DNA from: Tubulanus polymorphus | Lineage: Eukaryota; Nemertea; Palaeonemertea; Tubulaniformes; Tubulanidae | Length of the DNA: 64,000 bases | NCBI RefSeq assembly: GCF_964204645.1 | Contig: NC_134025.1 | Location: 21,608,001 to 21,672,000 of the forward strand | Reading direction: 5' to 3' | Shown: in pieces, positions 15,101 through 28,882 of the stretch | Layout of the letters: each line of letters starts with the position of its first letter | Position numbering within the stretch: the first letter of the stretch is position 1 | Position numbers and translations under genes: made by a program | The notes under the pieces: model-generated | Database searches by the model: none | Told to the model about the DNA's origin: nothing | Seen by the model: only the letters and a program-made list of their open reading frames with translations

Positions 15101-16575
15101 GCCGTATCACCCAGAATCATCCATACCACATTCATTACACTCACACATCGTGCACACAATTAATAAACAGACGAATGAAAACAGAACATGTTTACGCATT
15201 TTATACATCAACATAGGTTCGTGTAGAATGATATTTACAAAGATTGTATAATGATTTTATATAAGTACGCTTGAAGGCAGGAGTATTCTATCATTGTATT
15301 TATTTCGTCAAAGTGATACGAGACCAGTTATTTTGACAGAAATTTTCTAGTTAAACTTCTGAAATAAAGTACTCTCGGTTTAAATATATTATGCGTAGGT
15401 TCATTGCAAACTTGGTAATTGAACTTCAGATAGTTTTTAAAGGTTCTGGGTAATTTTTAATTGACGATGTTATGTACAAAAATAGCTAGTTGGAGATTGC
15501 TAATATTGTCAGGAATGAACCTATTTAAGGCCCCCTATCTTTACCCCAATTACCAACTGCCTTGACCCAACAGGTGAATGCAACCATCAATATTCTGGTA
15601 ATGAACGAGGTTTAGTTAAGCAGCAGATAATTCAAATCGACAGTTACCAGCAAATTGATCCACTTATACCATCAGCGCTATACATATGATACTGTTTTGA
15701 TGTGTCTTTTCTTATCGCATTTCTCCGACAAGTGCTACCATGAGATTATCATCGAGCTAACGGTATATTTTGGTCCAGTTGTTTGACAACAAAATAACCT
15801 ACGCCAATAGAATAAAGCTGACGTACGTATCGTCCAAACCGACGGACATTCGGTTTCGTTCGGAACCCATTCAATGGAAAATGTTGATGAATATGAATTT
15901 TTAGTATGATCGGCATTCATTTGAAACTGTCGCCAACACGGCAGACACTGATTCGTATGTTTTTTGTTTGTTATATCATATACACTTGAACATGCAATTT
16001 TACAAATTATGCACGCATGATGTTCGTGTTTAGAACCAATATGTGTAGACGATTACGTTTTCGCTAGAAGAAGTGCCTGTTTTATGGGGCCATTAGTACA
16101 ACGGATCTTTTTATCTTTATGCAACATTCGTCACGGCAATCTTTGTCCCCACTGGGTGTCACACGTAACGTCGTTCCGTCAAGCTGTCGGTAAACGACAG
16201 TTTTTGGCTCCATTTGCCCCTTGCGCCCCGACTACGTAATGAATAGAACCGGTTAATAGATGTCATTAACCGTTTATTGCGTTTTGGTATCGCGTGAAAA
16301 GTGTACACGCGCGGGCGCCAGTTCCTCTGTAAGCTGATCTGGTTCAATCTTCCGGCATTGCAGTTGCGGTGTCGCTCGACGCAATTAGCTAATATTATGA
16401 CCAAACAATAATATAATATCGATTCAACATTTTCAGGCACGACCTATCAACGGGAAGGAAGATATTTGCCAATTATATACTTTGTGTTTCGTTTGTGGAC
16501 CGCGTATGTTTACCTGTGGACGTTATCACTTCAAAACCCGCTTCTATTCCGACCGGCACCGTTTGTCCTTAGAAA

Positions 16576-16652
16576 CCGGAACATCCATGGGGGGAAGTTT
16601 TCACCCTGCTTATCATAAGCAGGGTGAAAACTTTCCCCCATGAATGTTCCGG
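16576..16652. repeat. 77-nt near-perfect hairpin
   Basis: CCGGAACAT...GAAGTTTTCACCCTGCTTAT, a single C, then ATAAGCAGGGTGAAAACTTT...ATGTTCCGG. Arms of 38 nt with two or three mismatches. Not associated with a recognised gene. Confidence 0.8.
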
Positions 16653-17679
16653 CGCATTATCATTTTCATATATAGAGAAACTCATGCTGTATAACCTTAT
16701 AGTAATCTTCTGGAATAACGATTTAACAAAAATATCAGATATGTATTCATGTATGCCAAGAACAAAGAGACAAATTAAGTAATTAGGAGTGAGGCAAACT
16801 AGTTTGCTTCATAGTATTTCGCAAATGATTCATGCAATACAATTCCATTTTTAAAGAACAGACAGCTAGTTTTTTTAGGGTTAACATCATGAATTAGATA
16901 TTTAGCCTTTGTCTTTTCTAAATCTTATACGAGAAGTTTATTGTTTGATTTCGTCGCGTGTATTTTGCCCCGAGGACAGATAACGAAAATTGTTATTTAA
17001 CATCAATATCCCGACACCGTGTCGACGATGAGAGGGACGATTTTGTCACGCGGCCGTGGCCTTATCCACTCGAACTTTCCAATGACACCCCTGGAGGACG
17101 GATTCCATTTCCTCGACGTTAGCAAAATCAGTTTTAGTTGTTTTGAATATTTCAGCGCGATAACAATTTCGCAGTCATCTCTTCCTCGAAAAAATCACCG
17201 AACGGAAATTGAAATGTTACCTTCGTATTTGCAGATGAAACAAACCGCTGTGTCATCTGATTCCGCCGACGAACTGACGACAAATGCTTTGACGTTTCGG
17301 ATGCGTAATTATCATATTCGGTAGAATATGAAAACTAAACGAATCTCCGATTCTTATTCGTATTCATATATCATCTCACTGATTTGTAGTAGAGACATTT
17401 ATACATATGACCCAAAAATAAGTATACATCACAATCGTTGAAAATCCATTGAAGCAAAAACAATAAAAATCTCATTTTCTTATGAGTATTCTAGCAAAGG
17501 TTTTCGCGAGTTGTATTTTCCCCTCTTCAGGCATAGCGAAGATCTAGTAATACACCTCAATCCATCCATAATAACAATTTTCATTATGTGATTTTAATTC
17601 TGGAGCCAAACGTAACCGATACGGTACAAATTTTGGTATATCTATATTTTTCAGCGCATCAATGATAACAATTATATAA

Positions 17680-17830
17680 TATAATTTATTTTTCATATAA
17701 AATTTATGAATAAACTATGTACATTAAAATTGTAACATTAGATGAGGGGCTGTTTTTGAAGTAACAGTTAGCTTGTTGCACAAGAAACGGCCCAAAGGAA
17801 GAACCAAATATAATAAGATTAAGAGGAGTT
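17680..17830 (+). repeat. Repeat family C, copy 1 (possible retroelement tail)
   Basis: Shares with 43690-43860 the order TTTATTTTTCATATAAAATT, TTAGATGAGGG, CTGTTTTTGAAG(T/C)AACAG, TTAGCTT, ACAAGAAA(C/G)GGCCC-like. AT-rich with a small hairpin; no ORF. Confidence 0.5.
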
Positions 17831-18582
17831 AAGAATTGAATAGGAAGGAAAGAAATTGTCAAGACGATTTATCTTCATTTTCCTTTACAATTGCCATTCC
17901 ACTTTTATCTCTCAGTGGTGGAGAAAACTTACAAGTTCATTCAATGACGCTTAAGAATTTACTGAAAATTACAGATTCGATGGGGATTGAAGCGAGCGAA
18001 TTTTCCGGTTCCCTGGCGAGTAGATTATATATTTGCTACAATATTCAACAGTATATGTAGCCGCAATTCTGGACTGTCGCTTCAGAATCAACGATGAAAT
18101 CAGTCACCAAAGAACTTCCCCCGAGAGTTGTGAGAACGACTATAGAATAGTGTGCAGCGGATTTAAGACTTATGCATATATAGAATAGGACGTTATCCAC
18201 GGAGTGGAATAAACGGGCATGTACGTCACGCGATATACAACACAGGATTCGTTTTTTTAAAGTGTATGCATAGTCCATGGCATGTCAGCCAACGCAAGGA
18301 TAGTTTCGGTGTGCGTGGAATTGTTTTCTCTGCCAGAGAGCAATGGATTAAATATTTATGTTCGCTGCAGCTTCTTGCATTTTACGTCGTCCCAGCACGC
18401 AGTGGTGATAAGCATTTATTGGGGTCACGTGCACATATATGAGTTAACTTTATGCGCTCCGCCTTCGCATAATTTATTCAAATCTTAAGGGAAATTGGTG
18501 CTGAAAAAAATCAAAAGTCCAAAATCGTTATCATCCGCGTAACACAGCTCGATTATTCTGCTACCCCGTTCCGTCTACAATC

Positions 18583-18772
<190 letters not shown>

Positions 18773-19200
18773 AAACGATCACGAACCCAGACAGCCGACT
18801 ACGCGACGAAATGAATTTCTAATGTCTCCTGAAATATGACTTATATCGATTTATGTTTGTGGAAACGTTTTCGATCTCATTAAAAAGAATCGGAAAGGCC
18901 CATGAGATCTAATACAAATTTAACGCGCCTTCGAGAATCAAACGTCGCTTTATCGTGACGCACAGACGTTCGGAAAAAGTGCTGTCGCTGACGTTCGTCA
19001 TAATAATGTTGAATAATGTACATTAATTACGGATAGGACAGGCACAATATATAGCAATTGAGACTATATGACGGCCAGATATCAAGACAAGATCGCCATA
19101 ATATCGGAAACTAGCTACTAAAGAGCCACTTCCAAGAAATCGCCCAACGACCAACGCCTGAAAGGAACCCGACTCGAATACGTAATTGCCGACATTGAAT

Positions 19201-19388
<188 letters not shown>

Positions 19389-19895
19389 ACGGGCATGCTG
19401 ACGATCGAACACTTATCATTACCAACAGAGCCGGATCGGTGCGAGAGAAAATACTATATACATATCGAATTAATCGCACAGGATCGTGTATGGTATGAAG
19501 ATTGATACGACGTAGGAGATATATAAAGATACATAACATAACATTTCAGCCAAAGCGTAGAAATTGTAGAATTAGTAGAATCGCAATACATATATACATA
19601 TATAAACCCCCGCCGTCTCGGTAATTATTCATTCGAGCGTAGGTAGCGTAACGCGGCCCTTTCGCCATTTCAAGTCTCACAGGCGGAATTTATATGTAAA
19701 ATTCGATGGTTCGGTTGAAGCTCAAGTCGGCCAATTATCGCTTTCGCACGCAATTCCGTCATCAAGCATGCTTCGGAACATTATGGATGTAATCTACCGT
19801 AGAAAGAGAACTGACCATCTTGGCTGTTTTTAACCGTCCGACTGAAACGCGTTTTATCGTTCCTCCGACTCCGTGTACGTTTGGCCAGTTTCGAC

Positions 19896-19909
19896 GTTGC
19901 CATGGAAAC
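19896..19909. promoter_or_regulatory. Possible RFX X-box
   Basis: GTTGCCATGGAAAC fits the X-box consensus at every fixed position. It sits in a relatively CG-containing 300-bp patch downstream of a long (TA)n array. No adjacent gene is recognised. A chance match in 64 kb is possible. Confidence 0.3.
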
Positions 19910-20748
19910 CGTATCGATGAGACTGCGTCTGCGAGATGCCAAATAACCGTATGCAGGCCTAAGAAGTCAAGCACGAAAACTAATGAAAGATTAAAAGCTA
20001 TCTGCTTCGATAACTGTCCATTTACGAACTAAAAGACTACTTATTCGTGCCATGCCCGCGATACCCCCTGTTCATCCCCAAACTTGGAACGAAGAGCTTC
20101 GAAATCTAAACCAAACGCTTTCCAGGCCTAAGTCAGTTTGCGACGTTCGTATAGTTCCTAGAAAATAAATTGGCGCAGCTATATAGTTGGCCCATTTCTC
20201 ATATTTCCACTTTTTCGGTGCAGCCACTCGACGGGCTAACGATCTGATTTACTTGGCGAATAGTGAAACGTGCGTTTCCATGTACTACTGGGATCTTGTT
20301 ACTAACCGCTGCGGACTACTGGTGTTGATTATCCGATGTGAAGTGGCACCAGTCGGCGTATAAGAGGAAATATCCCGAGATAAACACCATCTTCGAATTA
20401 CAGAAAAGGTCTAATAGCCGTGGCCATGACGGACAAAGAATTCCGTTTCGAACTAAGATAATCGCATATTGACAAACCTATATTTGATCCAATGCGATGT
20501 ACAGGCATAGATTCTGGTTACATCCTTTGCAGTTTGCAGTTTTTGGTTGTGGCAGGAACTCATGTTTAAATGGGGTTAAAGCAATCAAGGCCTAGCAAGA
20601 ACCTTTTACGGTTGGTTGAACATATAGTTTAGAAAAAAATTTATAATAGCGATAATAAGTTTTCTGTGTTAGTGGTTACTCACTCCGTAGTCCTGGCGGC
20701 AGTTGAATTACTAATTATGCCGAACGGCAAGTTGCACATGTGCCTATG

Positions 20749-21650
20749 CAGTGGCGGATCCATGGGGAGGGGGGCGCCGCCGGCGCGCGTCCCTCCCTTT
20801 TTCGCAATTTTTTTTAAATCGCAATTAAAAGTACTTTCGCGTCGGTATTGTATATAGGCAAGAGCAGCAATCACATTGGTGATGACTAGGCCAGCGCGGC
20901 GCCTGTTCAACTGTTTAAACTTTTGTTCTACCCGGTACCAGACATGCCGCAGCCACGTGTCATGCCACGTGCGCGGACTACACTGATGAATACGGTTTTG
21001 GCAAGTGAGTTTTATGATCCGTCTGGTACTGGCATCCTCGCTTGCCAGGGGTCCGGTATCGCTCCCGAACTCGCTTCCACCAGCCCCCTGGCCTCACGAA
21101 GCGTGATTTCATTACTGGCGCTTTTGCGCATGACGTCGTATATCGACACGCGACAATACTTCCGCGTTCACTACGTATTCGCTGATTGGTCAATTTACCG
21201 GGAAATTCCATGGATGTCTAATGTCGTTTGTAACAAGCGCTGTGATTGGCCCGACCTGATTCTGGTCGGCTAGTAACGACTCCAACGACTCGTGAGGTCA
21301 AGGGGTTCGGGAACAGCTTTAGCGTAGTGGGTTCGAATCCCTTGACGGGTGAAGATGGGTACTGGTTGCCGGTAGTGAAATAAGAAAATGTCTTTGATTG
21401 TAGGACAAGCGCCCTTTTTATTGTAAATAAACACACGCAGAACCTTCGTACTTCGTAGTTTATTACCTATGTAAAAGATTTAAAAGAGAAAACGGTCAGT
21501 TTTTCGGACACATTATTTGAATTTTGGGTCTTTAGATTGTCTCAGAAAGAGTCTGAGAAGCAAAAACTTCGAAAATTTCGCGCTTCGGCCAGGTAAGGAG
21601 ATTATCGAGATGGGCGCCCCCTCTTTCCTAGAATCCTGGATCCGCCCCTG
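20749..21650. mobile_element. DNA-transposon-like element with GGCGGATCCA inverted ends
   Basis: Left end CAGTGGCGGATCCA, right end TGGATCCGCCCCTG, so the termini are inverted copies followed inside by matching GGGGGGCGCC-type stretches. CTATG flanks both sides as a 5-bp target duplication. Non-autonomous; no transposase ORF. It contains a nested copy of repeat D (21033-21353). Confidence 0.7.
21033..21353 (+). repeat. Repeat D, long copy nested in the 20749 element
   Basis: Runs from CATCCTCGCTTGCCAGGGG, through GAACTCGCTTCCACCAG, to GGTTCGAATCCCTTGACGG. The last part resembles a Pol III B-box, but there is no paired A-box. Confidence 0.5.
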
Positions 21651-22733
21651 CTATGTACCAAGTGACGCTTTATAAAATAAAAGTGCTGCATTACACTCAA
21701 GAAAAACTGAAAATTTACGCTCCCTTCAAGTGTTAAGAATAGGGAATAGCTGCGTAGTTGTCTTTTGAGATTAATAATAGATTCTGCAGATGGCGTTACA
21801 GGAATACCATTACTTACCCAGTTAACCATTGTACCATTACAAACACTTTGTCAAGGGCCACAGAACAAAACTGAATAATAGTAATAACAATCAAGGGAAT
21901 AATAATAGGGTTTTCTGCTGGACGGACAGACACCCAAGTAATTCTACGATCTAAATGGAAAATGTCGAGTCGTGAGACATTGCACACGTTTACTTTTTGC
22001 TTGGTTTTCTACAAGTCTTCAAATATTTCCTCAAGTTAACCCGGATCCACATACGTCATCAATCTAAACGCTTAGTCGAAAGTATCAGTATTCGGCTATG
22101 TAGAAACCAAACGTAACTTCTATCTTGATGGTGATGATCATGGCTATCACCTCATTCATTTGTCAAAGGTTTAACTATATGGTGTATCTAGAGTTGATCG
22201 TGATTTATTTCGATGTCATTGGATCATGGTGATCGGTATTAATCTATGCGTAACTAGGCTGCTCAAAACAAATGACACTCCCAAGAAATCGTTTTTATAG
22301 TGATTGTTATCTCTCGAAAACCTGCGGGTCAAAAAAGATCATCGAATCATCGAATTTATGTATTCTCCAAAAGACCGTCGCAGTCTCTCGACTTTCAGGA
22401 TTCTTCTATAAAATCACGCGGCTTATGTTCTTGTTTGGACTTTGAAATGATCTTTAAACGCGCAATGTCGCAGCGGATGCAAAGTCTATAACGGCGAGCG
22501 ATGCAAGAATCTCAAATGATAATCTTCGCAGTGCAACATCTAAGCTTAAGTACTGGTGCAGTGACGATCACGTCCCCGCGACAGAGTGCGCAATGAGTTA
22601 ATACATGGTAAAACCTTTGGGATTTGCATCCGTTGATCAATAATGGCAATTCACTTTTCGTATGCCGTTAGCCGTGCAGCGCTGCCTGGGTCCGAGAGTT
22701 GAAGCAAAAATCATCCGGTTCTGCGCATGACCT

Positions 22734-22766
22734 GCCGCCGCCGCCGCCGCCGCAGCAGCAGCAGCA
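22734..22766. repeat. (CCG)n(CAG)n triplet repeat
   Basis: About seven CCG followed by five CAG units. The open frame through it (Pro then Gln) has no splice or domain support. Confidence 0.85.
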
Positions 22767-22954
22767 AACGCGGCTGATAGCTATGAGACGATACTCGGCT
22801 ATGCGTGCCGCGCACAGCAGCAGGTGGACGACTGAGTTACGAGTTCAGATAAGCAAGGAACGCGACACATCGCCAGATAATATACAAGCGAGAGGCATTT
22901 CAGGCGCAGGAATATTGACATCATCAATTTGGAGATAAGTACCGCGCGTAACAA

Positions 22955-23073
<119 letters not shown>

Positions 23074-25661
23074 CGGCCATGTTGGCCAGCTGATGGAGGC
23101 TGATCGTCTAAACGCAACGAGGTTATATTGAATGCGGATTAATAGATAAATGCATCCCTGGTTTTTTATCGTCGGATGCATTAATTCTTATTGTGCCGTG
23201 GTGGTCGTCCGTATTGTACTAATATTGCATTCAGTTTTTCTCTAAAGACGCGCAATTGTTCTCGAGAGAGGTCGTTAACTTTTGATGTCACACAGTTAAT
23301 GGCAATGCCACGAAGAATTTCAGAGAAATCTCCCCATAATTTTCATCAGCCATTGGCCGAACCGGTATAGAAGCACTGGCAAATGTCATTATCCGACGCT
23401 GAATGTATTGTTTCCCAACTCACTGATGTAATTAGGTGCGCCAACGGTACCGTGTATGGACCATATGCATCGTGGGATCACGATTTACATTAAGTTGCGA
23501 TCGTTATTGAATTAAATGCTCTTCGAATAAGTCGCGGGGAACAACTACTCTGCATTTACCGAAGTATCCTATCTATCTAGCTCTCCGCTGCTGCAACCGT
23601 TTGCTATCAGAAATCGCAATCATTTTTACGTGATTGATATCTTAGCGAATCGTTTGTATTGTTGCCATTTGATTCTCGACGCGGGGAGGCTTCGGCGCGA
23701 ACGTCTCGGAGAACCTGTTCGTGATAATCTCGTGTCGGATTTAATAATTGCCGGATTGTATACAGGATAACGAAGATCAAATCTTACTGTCTCCAGTCAG
23801 CTAGTGTGTGCGTGTGTGACGATTCGTCGTGCAGACTACGCCCATGTTACCCGCCAGCGATCTACTCGTTGCGTATTTACAGTCGCATTAGATTAACCAG
23901 CTATCAAAAAGGAGTTTACGGCACCGGCTTGTTGAAAATCGGTATACTGGTCAATAATTGTCGCAGCTCGTACTGATATTCAGACGACGGCGGGATAAAA
24001 AAAAAGATTCGATTTCGGCGACAAATCGTTGAATATTTCTTTTTAAGAAATTCTATGCTCTACGAATCGAATGCTCTACATACTTCGTCAATAATCCAAT
24101 CTTCGTCCCAGGAAATAAAATATGAATGCGCACATTAGGTGACCAAGGCCAAAATTAGATGCATGCAAGTAGGTAAGCATTTAGCGTTAATGTCGGATTG
24201 AAAATGTAATTGTAATTTTGGAACGTCGGCTGCCGGATAAAAACGTTTTGACAAATATCCTAATGATGATTACGATTTATATTTCTCGCTTTGACCGAGT
24301 AAAAACCAGTCGGTTAACGCCGAGTGTTCGCTATTCTTGACGTCATCGCGCAGACGTCCTTCCGGTCGGCGCGCGTTACACAACAAGCGTTAAGGACGAA
24401 TTCCCTAAATTCGATTTCGCCGGCTATTTTACATCAAGTATAAAAATGAAAACATTTTGGAATCCACGAAATAAATACATTCATATGCATATAATCATCG
24501 TGCTATCAGATTGGCTTAATTAGAATTGCATTATGTGTGCTTGTAATGCGTATGAAAAAGCATTACACTAATTGACTTACTCCGGGCCCAGGGCTTCGGA
24601 GATTGTTTATGTATACGAATTCCAATAATTCCAATTCTGTTCGTACCAAAAAAACGAAACAATATCTGATGTATCGATCGTATGTCAGAACGGCTACATG
24701 TACGTCATCTGGCAGGCAAAGAAGTAAATTATATCTCTTGTCAAGTTTGCCTGCAAGGTTTGTAACACAATACATCCTTGTGGGATAAGACGGCCCACGC
24801 CTTTCTATCCAGTAATTGCCATGAATATTTAACCAGTAAACTCGGATACAATACGCAATTGCATGTAATAACTACTTGTCCACTTGTGGTCGTATAAATA
24901 TGGACGAACCATTATGTGGACGATGGCGATATCTAGGTGGGACTGTATATAAAAATCGAACATAATAAGACAGGCTTGTGAATTTCTAACAAAAAGACAA
25001 TTCTTAACTAAGTCGGCCCGGGCCGTTTTTACGAACAATTACCTTTAATTTGATTAAGGTGATGATCCGAATTAAAAGTAGCCATTTAAGTAGCCGTTTG
25101 GGGACTATTTAGAACACGAAATTTCAATTCATTTATTGTATGATCTATATTCTGGTTTCGTGATAAAATTTGTAAAAAATCCCAATGTAAACATATCACA
25201 AACAGTAGAGGGACGCACGGCTTCTTGTATGACGTATAGCTTCGCCGGAATATTCATTTGCAAATGATAGATATATGTGGAATGCTCTTCCAGTTTGTCG
25301 CTTCTCCCGTTTATCGAATTCGAGTTTTTATTGACATTTCACTCATCGTGTACATGTCACTATCGGTTCCCCTTAAAGAATCTTCAAGTGTCTATGCATG
25401 CATTATTTATGTAGGTCAAGATGAGATTCGCGCACGCGGAATATGGTCACCATATTATAGAGATTACGGAAAATACTCTTTTCAGACGTTTCCAGCTGGA
25501 AATCCCCGAAATTCCCGACAAAAGCAGAATGTACTTTTTATGGCGTCAGTAGAAATCAAATACGAATTTTAATGGAAAAACTCGTCGATAAAATTTGCAT
25601 ATTGAGAGATTTGTCATCATCATCGGTCACAACTTCAATCAAGTCAATATTTTTTTTTATT

Positions 25662-25899
<238 letters not shown>

Positions 25900-26344
25900 G
25901 CAAGTCACTTGGCTTCGCGAGCGCGTAAGTGAAACGGCACTGAAGGAGATTCCATGTTTGAGATGGCGGTTAATAATTCCATTCGCAACTGTTAATAGAT
26001 TCTGAACACACGAAGAAAGTGTTGGCAGCAAATTCCCAAATGAGCACCACCGCCATGTAATAACCATAAACATGAACATTCTGCTACCAGTCGTTCCCAA
26101 TAATCCGATCACATTGCGATTAATTAAAGGTTTCATGAAAAACAAGTGCCCTAGAAGCCAGCTGCGTCGATCGTCTGCTTATACAACTGTGGTGTACTTG
26201 AACGTTTTCGTCACTAAATTACGTTAAGAGACGACTCGAGAAATGATCTTCATCGTATTAAAAGCATGTGATGCATAGGAAAAAACTATTCGGTGAATTA
26301 TCCGCTGTACAATTCACCTGCGATTGAATGCGATATTGGCACCC

Positions 26345-26625
26345 CCGAATGTCGCAACAAAATACTGGGTCATTCGTAGTGAAAATCCATTAATTTTCGA
26401 TGAAATTTGAACTTAATTTTTAGGCTGCCAAATCCAAATATTATCAAACAACTCATCGAATATATGACTTTCCCACTCGGCGTATGGTTCAGATTTCACT
26501 GAACATTGCTTACTAATGAGAAAAATACATTCGAATTTGATTGAAATGTAGAAGGAAATTGTAGTGCGGTAACCCAGTGCCACTAGCGATCCTGGCGGAT
26601 AATCGCTGAATCCTCGCTTGCCACA
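26345..26625 (-). repeat. Repeat family B, copy 1
   Basis: Reverse complement matches 32190-32490 through TGGCAAGCGAG, CCTAGTGGCACTGGGTTACC-like, TTTACTCATTAGTAA-like and GGCAGCCTAAAAAT segments. One end carries TCCTCGCTTGCCA. The open frame across it is not preserved in the other copy. Confidence 0.6.
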
Positions 26626-27699
26626 GTAGCATTGGCGGTATCCCATTCGGGAGACCAAGGTTGCGGCGAATTCGGCAATTTTTTCGCAAATTCATTCGCA
26701 TTGGAGGTATGTAGACACGCTGGGCGAATTTGGCCGATCTACAGCATGTTTGAGTCGATTCGACAACAAGGAAATTCGCATCGCGTATAAATGTATATGC
26801 AAAATTCGGTGCAAAATCGATTCGCCGATGAAATTCGCCAAGTTTGTCACGGGCTTTGGATATCGATCCGACCGCGGCTTCCCCTATGCCTTGATATTGT
26901 GGCCTCAGATTCAAACAAACGAACACAAAATAAATTTTGATCCCAACTGTAAATCTTGTTCTGAAATTGAAATAAACGACTTAACGCAGTAAAAGTACCC
27001 TTGCTTAACTCATCGTTGGCAATGTTCGAATAGGGAGATTTGCCGTGCGTAATTTCCATGGACACTATTGCGTCGAAGGAAACATTTTCGCGACGACGAC
27101 GACAAGGCAGCGTGTGACGTCAATGAAGCTATTTTTAACCGGAACGTCGTTTAGACACACGGTGTACCGACCGATGCTATTTATGGTTGTAATCGGTAAG
27201 CATTGAGCGCTCGCGATTATATTCAATCAAACTGAGATATACACTGGATGCACGTCTTCTGATTAACGTTTCACACGACATGAGTTTTATGTGTCGTACA
27301 TGTAGTGCACTGGGTGTGTATGTGGCGGATTTATCAATAACATCATATAAGATTGAGTACGAGATGACGTGAACACTGATAACCGAGTTGGATGCTGATG
27401 CTGAGTCCACGTTTGATTGATTTCGAGGAACGAGAGAAGCAGGAATCGGGGATCGGTACCGAAATCCGAAGTCCAAAAATAAGACCGGTTTCATAATCTG
27501 TTAGACTAGAGGATGAAGTAGGCCTATAAAACGACTAGACTCTGGTGCTGCATCGTGATTAGTTTCGTTTAGTTTAGTCTAGTAGAGTTTTACGGCCTAA
27601 CTGCAAGTTACAGTGTAACCCTAGTAGGTCCTAAGATACGGCCAGGGCCTTTTATTCGTCATATTACTCACAACCTGACTAAGTTAACAGAGCTTAGCC

Positions 27700-27790
27700 C
27701 GTGTATGCGTCTTGACAGCCGACGCCACAGGTGATGGTTTCGAACCAGGGACCTCTTGGTTCCCAGTCATCCACAGTCCTCCATTAGAAA
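27700..27790 (-). mobile_element. Possible tRNA-like SINE head
   Basis: The minus strand shows TGGATGACTGGG (A-box like) and GGTTCGAAACC (B-box) spaced as in a tRNA, but no cloverleaf can be completed, so this is not called a tRNA gene. Confidence 0.35.
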
Positions 27791-28311
27791 TAAGAAACGA
27801 ACCAGACAAACTCTCGACAAACTTCCCCACGTAAAAAATTCAGTCCGTGTAGATCAACTGTAAAGTGATTTTCAATCAACACCATATATAAGTCGTCTCT
27901 TTCGGTTATAGTTTTTTATTGTATTCAAAATATATGCTACTGCTGCCGTATGTAATAGGAATTTTCACTGATTGGATCTCGAAGAACTTGACTAATAGCA
28001 TGATCGATTGGTTATGGCGGTTTTGCTATAGTTGCGTGTTTCTTTATTTGGTCGATATATCAACGCGATATTTCTCCATTTAAACATTCCGCCACATAAT
28101 TTCCTATCTATTTCCGGGTGCGCGAGAGTCTATTCGAGTCTCTTATTCTGGATACGCGTGTCTTATCTAAAGCTAGCCACGCCAGACGGATGTGATCAAG
28201 TATGACCGTTAAATTCAAATCGCCGTAGACCCATCTACGCGAGATGGTGGCCTTCTAATTCCTCTGTTACATTGTCCAATTGCAACATGACCTGTAGACT
28301 CAACCAGAAAC

Positions 28312-28700
28312 AGGAAAACTTACTTGGAAGTTTATTGACGCCTTGAGAAATGACACATATATTGCTTAATATTGTTGACAATAGATGATATGATATAAAT
28401 TATACATTATCAATGACCTATAAAGTTACTTTGGATTTTTATATCGATAATTGATTTGCAACCAGTCTATCCCCGATATATTGATGACGTAGAGCACATC
28501 CTCTCAAAAATAATTATCAGTAATTATTAAAAACAAGAGTTATGAAATATAACGACAAAATTCACATTTTATTTCGAAACGCCAATATGGATGACTTAGT
28601 GCACATCTACTCACACAGAACCCCTTATATAATGTATCCTAGATATTAATGTATAGTAGCGGCTTTCACGGCGTCAAAAAAGCTGTGAAAAGTCTCAATC
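28312..28700 (+). repeat. Repeat family A, copy 1
   Basis: Starts GAAAACTTACTTGGAAGTTT then ATTGACGCC and closes ACGGCGTCAAAAA, with the internal landmark GCAACCAGTCTA(T)CCCCGATAT and ATGACTTAGTGCACATC. TTGACGCC/GGCGTCAA are inverted ends. The same layout recurs at 47157, 50907 and, reversed, at 39215. Confidence 0.65.
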
Positions 28701-28783
28701 ACTATAAGAAATTTGATGATGTAATGGGACTATGGGAATGGAACGGTCCACCTCTTCTGTTTGACTCGATGACTACTACATTC

Positions 28784-28882
28784 ATCCTCGCTTGCCGGGG
28801 GTCCAGCATCTCCCCAGAGCTCGCTTCCACCAGGTCGGGGAATTGGCCTTAGCTAATTGAGTTCGAATCCCTTGACGGTTCA
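28784..28882 (+). repeat. Repeat D, short copy
   Basis: CATCCTCGCTTGCCGGGGG, GAGCTCGCTTCCACCAGG and GTTCGAATCCCTTGACGG in the same order as at 21033, but with the middle about 220 nt shorter. It lies immediately after repeat A copy 1. Confidence 0.5.

Noticed and set aside
19896-19974. Short frames around the X-box as a gene
   Set aside because: Frames on both strands under 71 codons with no domain.
21300-21360. tRNA-like GGGTTCGAATCCC
   Set aside because: Only a B-box like motif; no A-box at tRNA spacing; part of repeat D.
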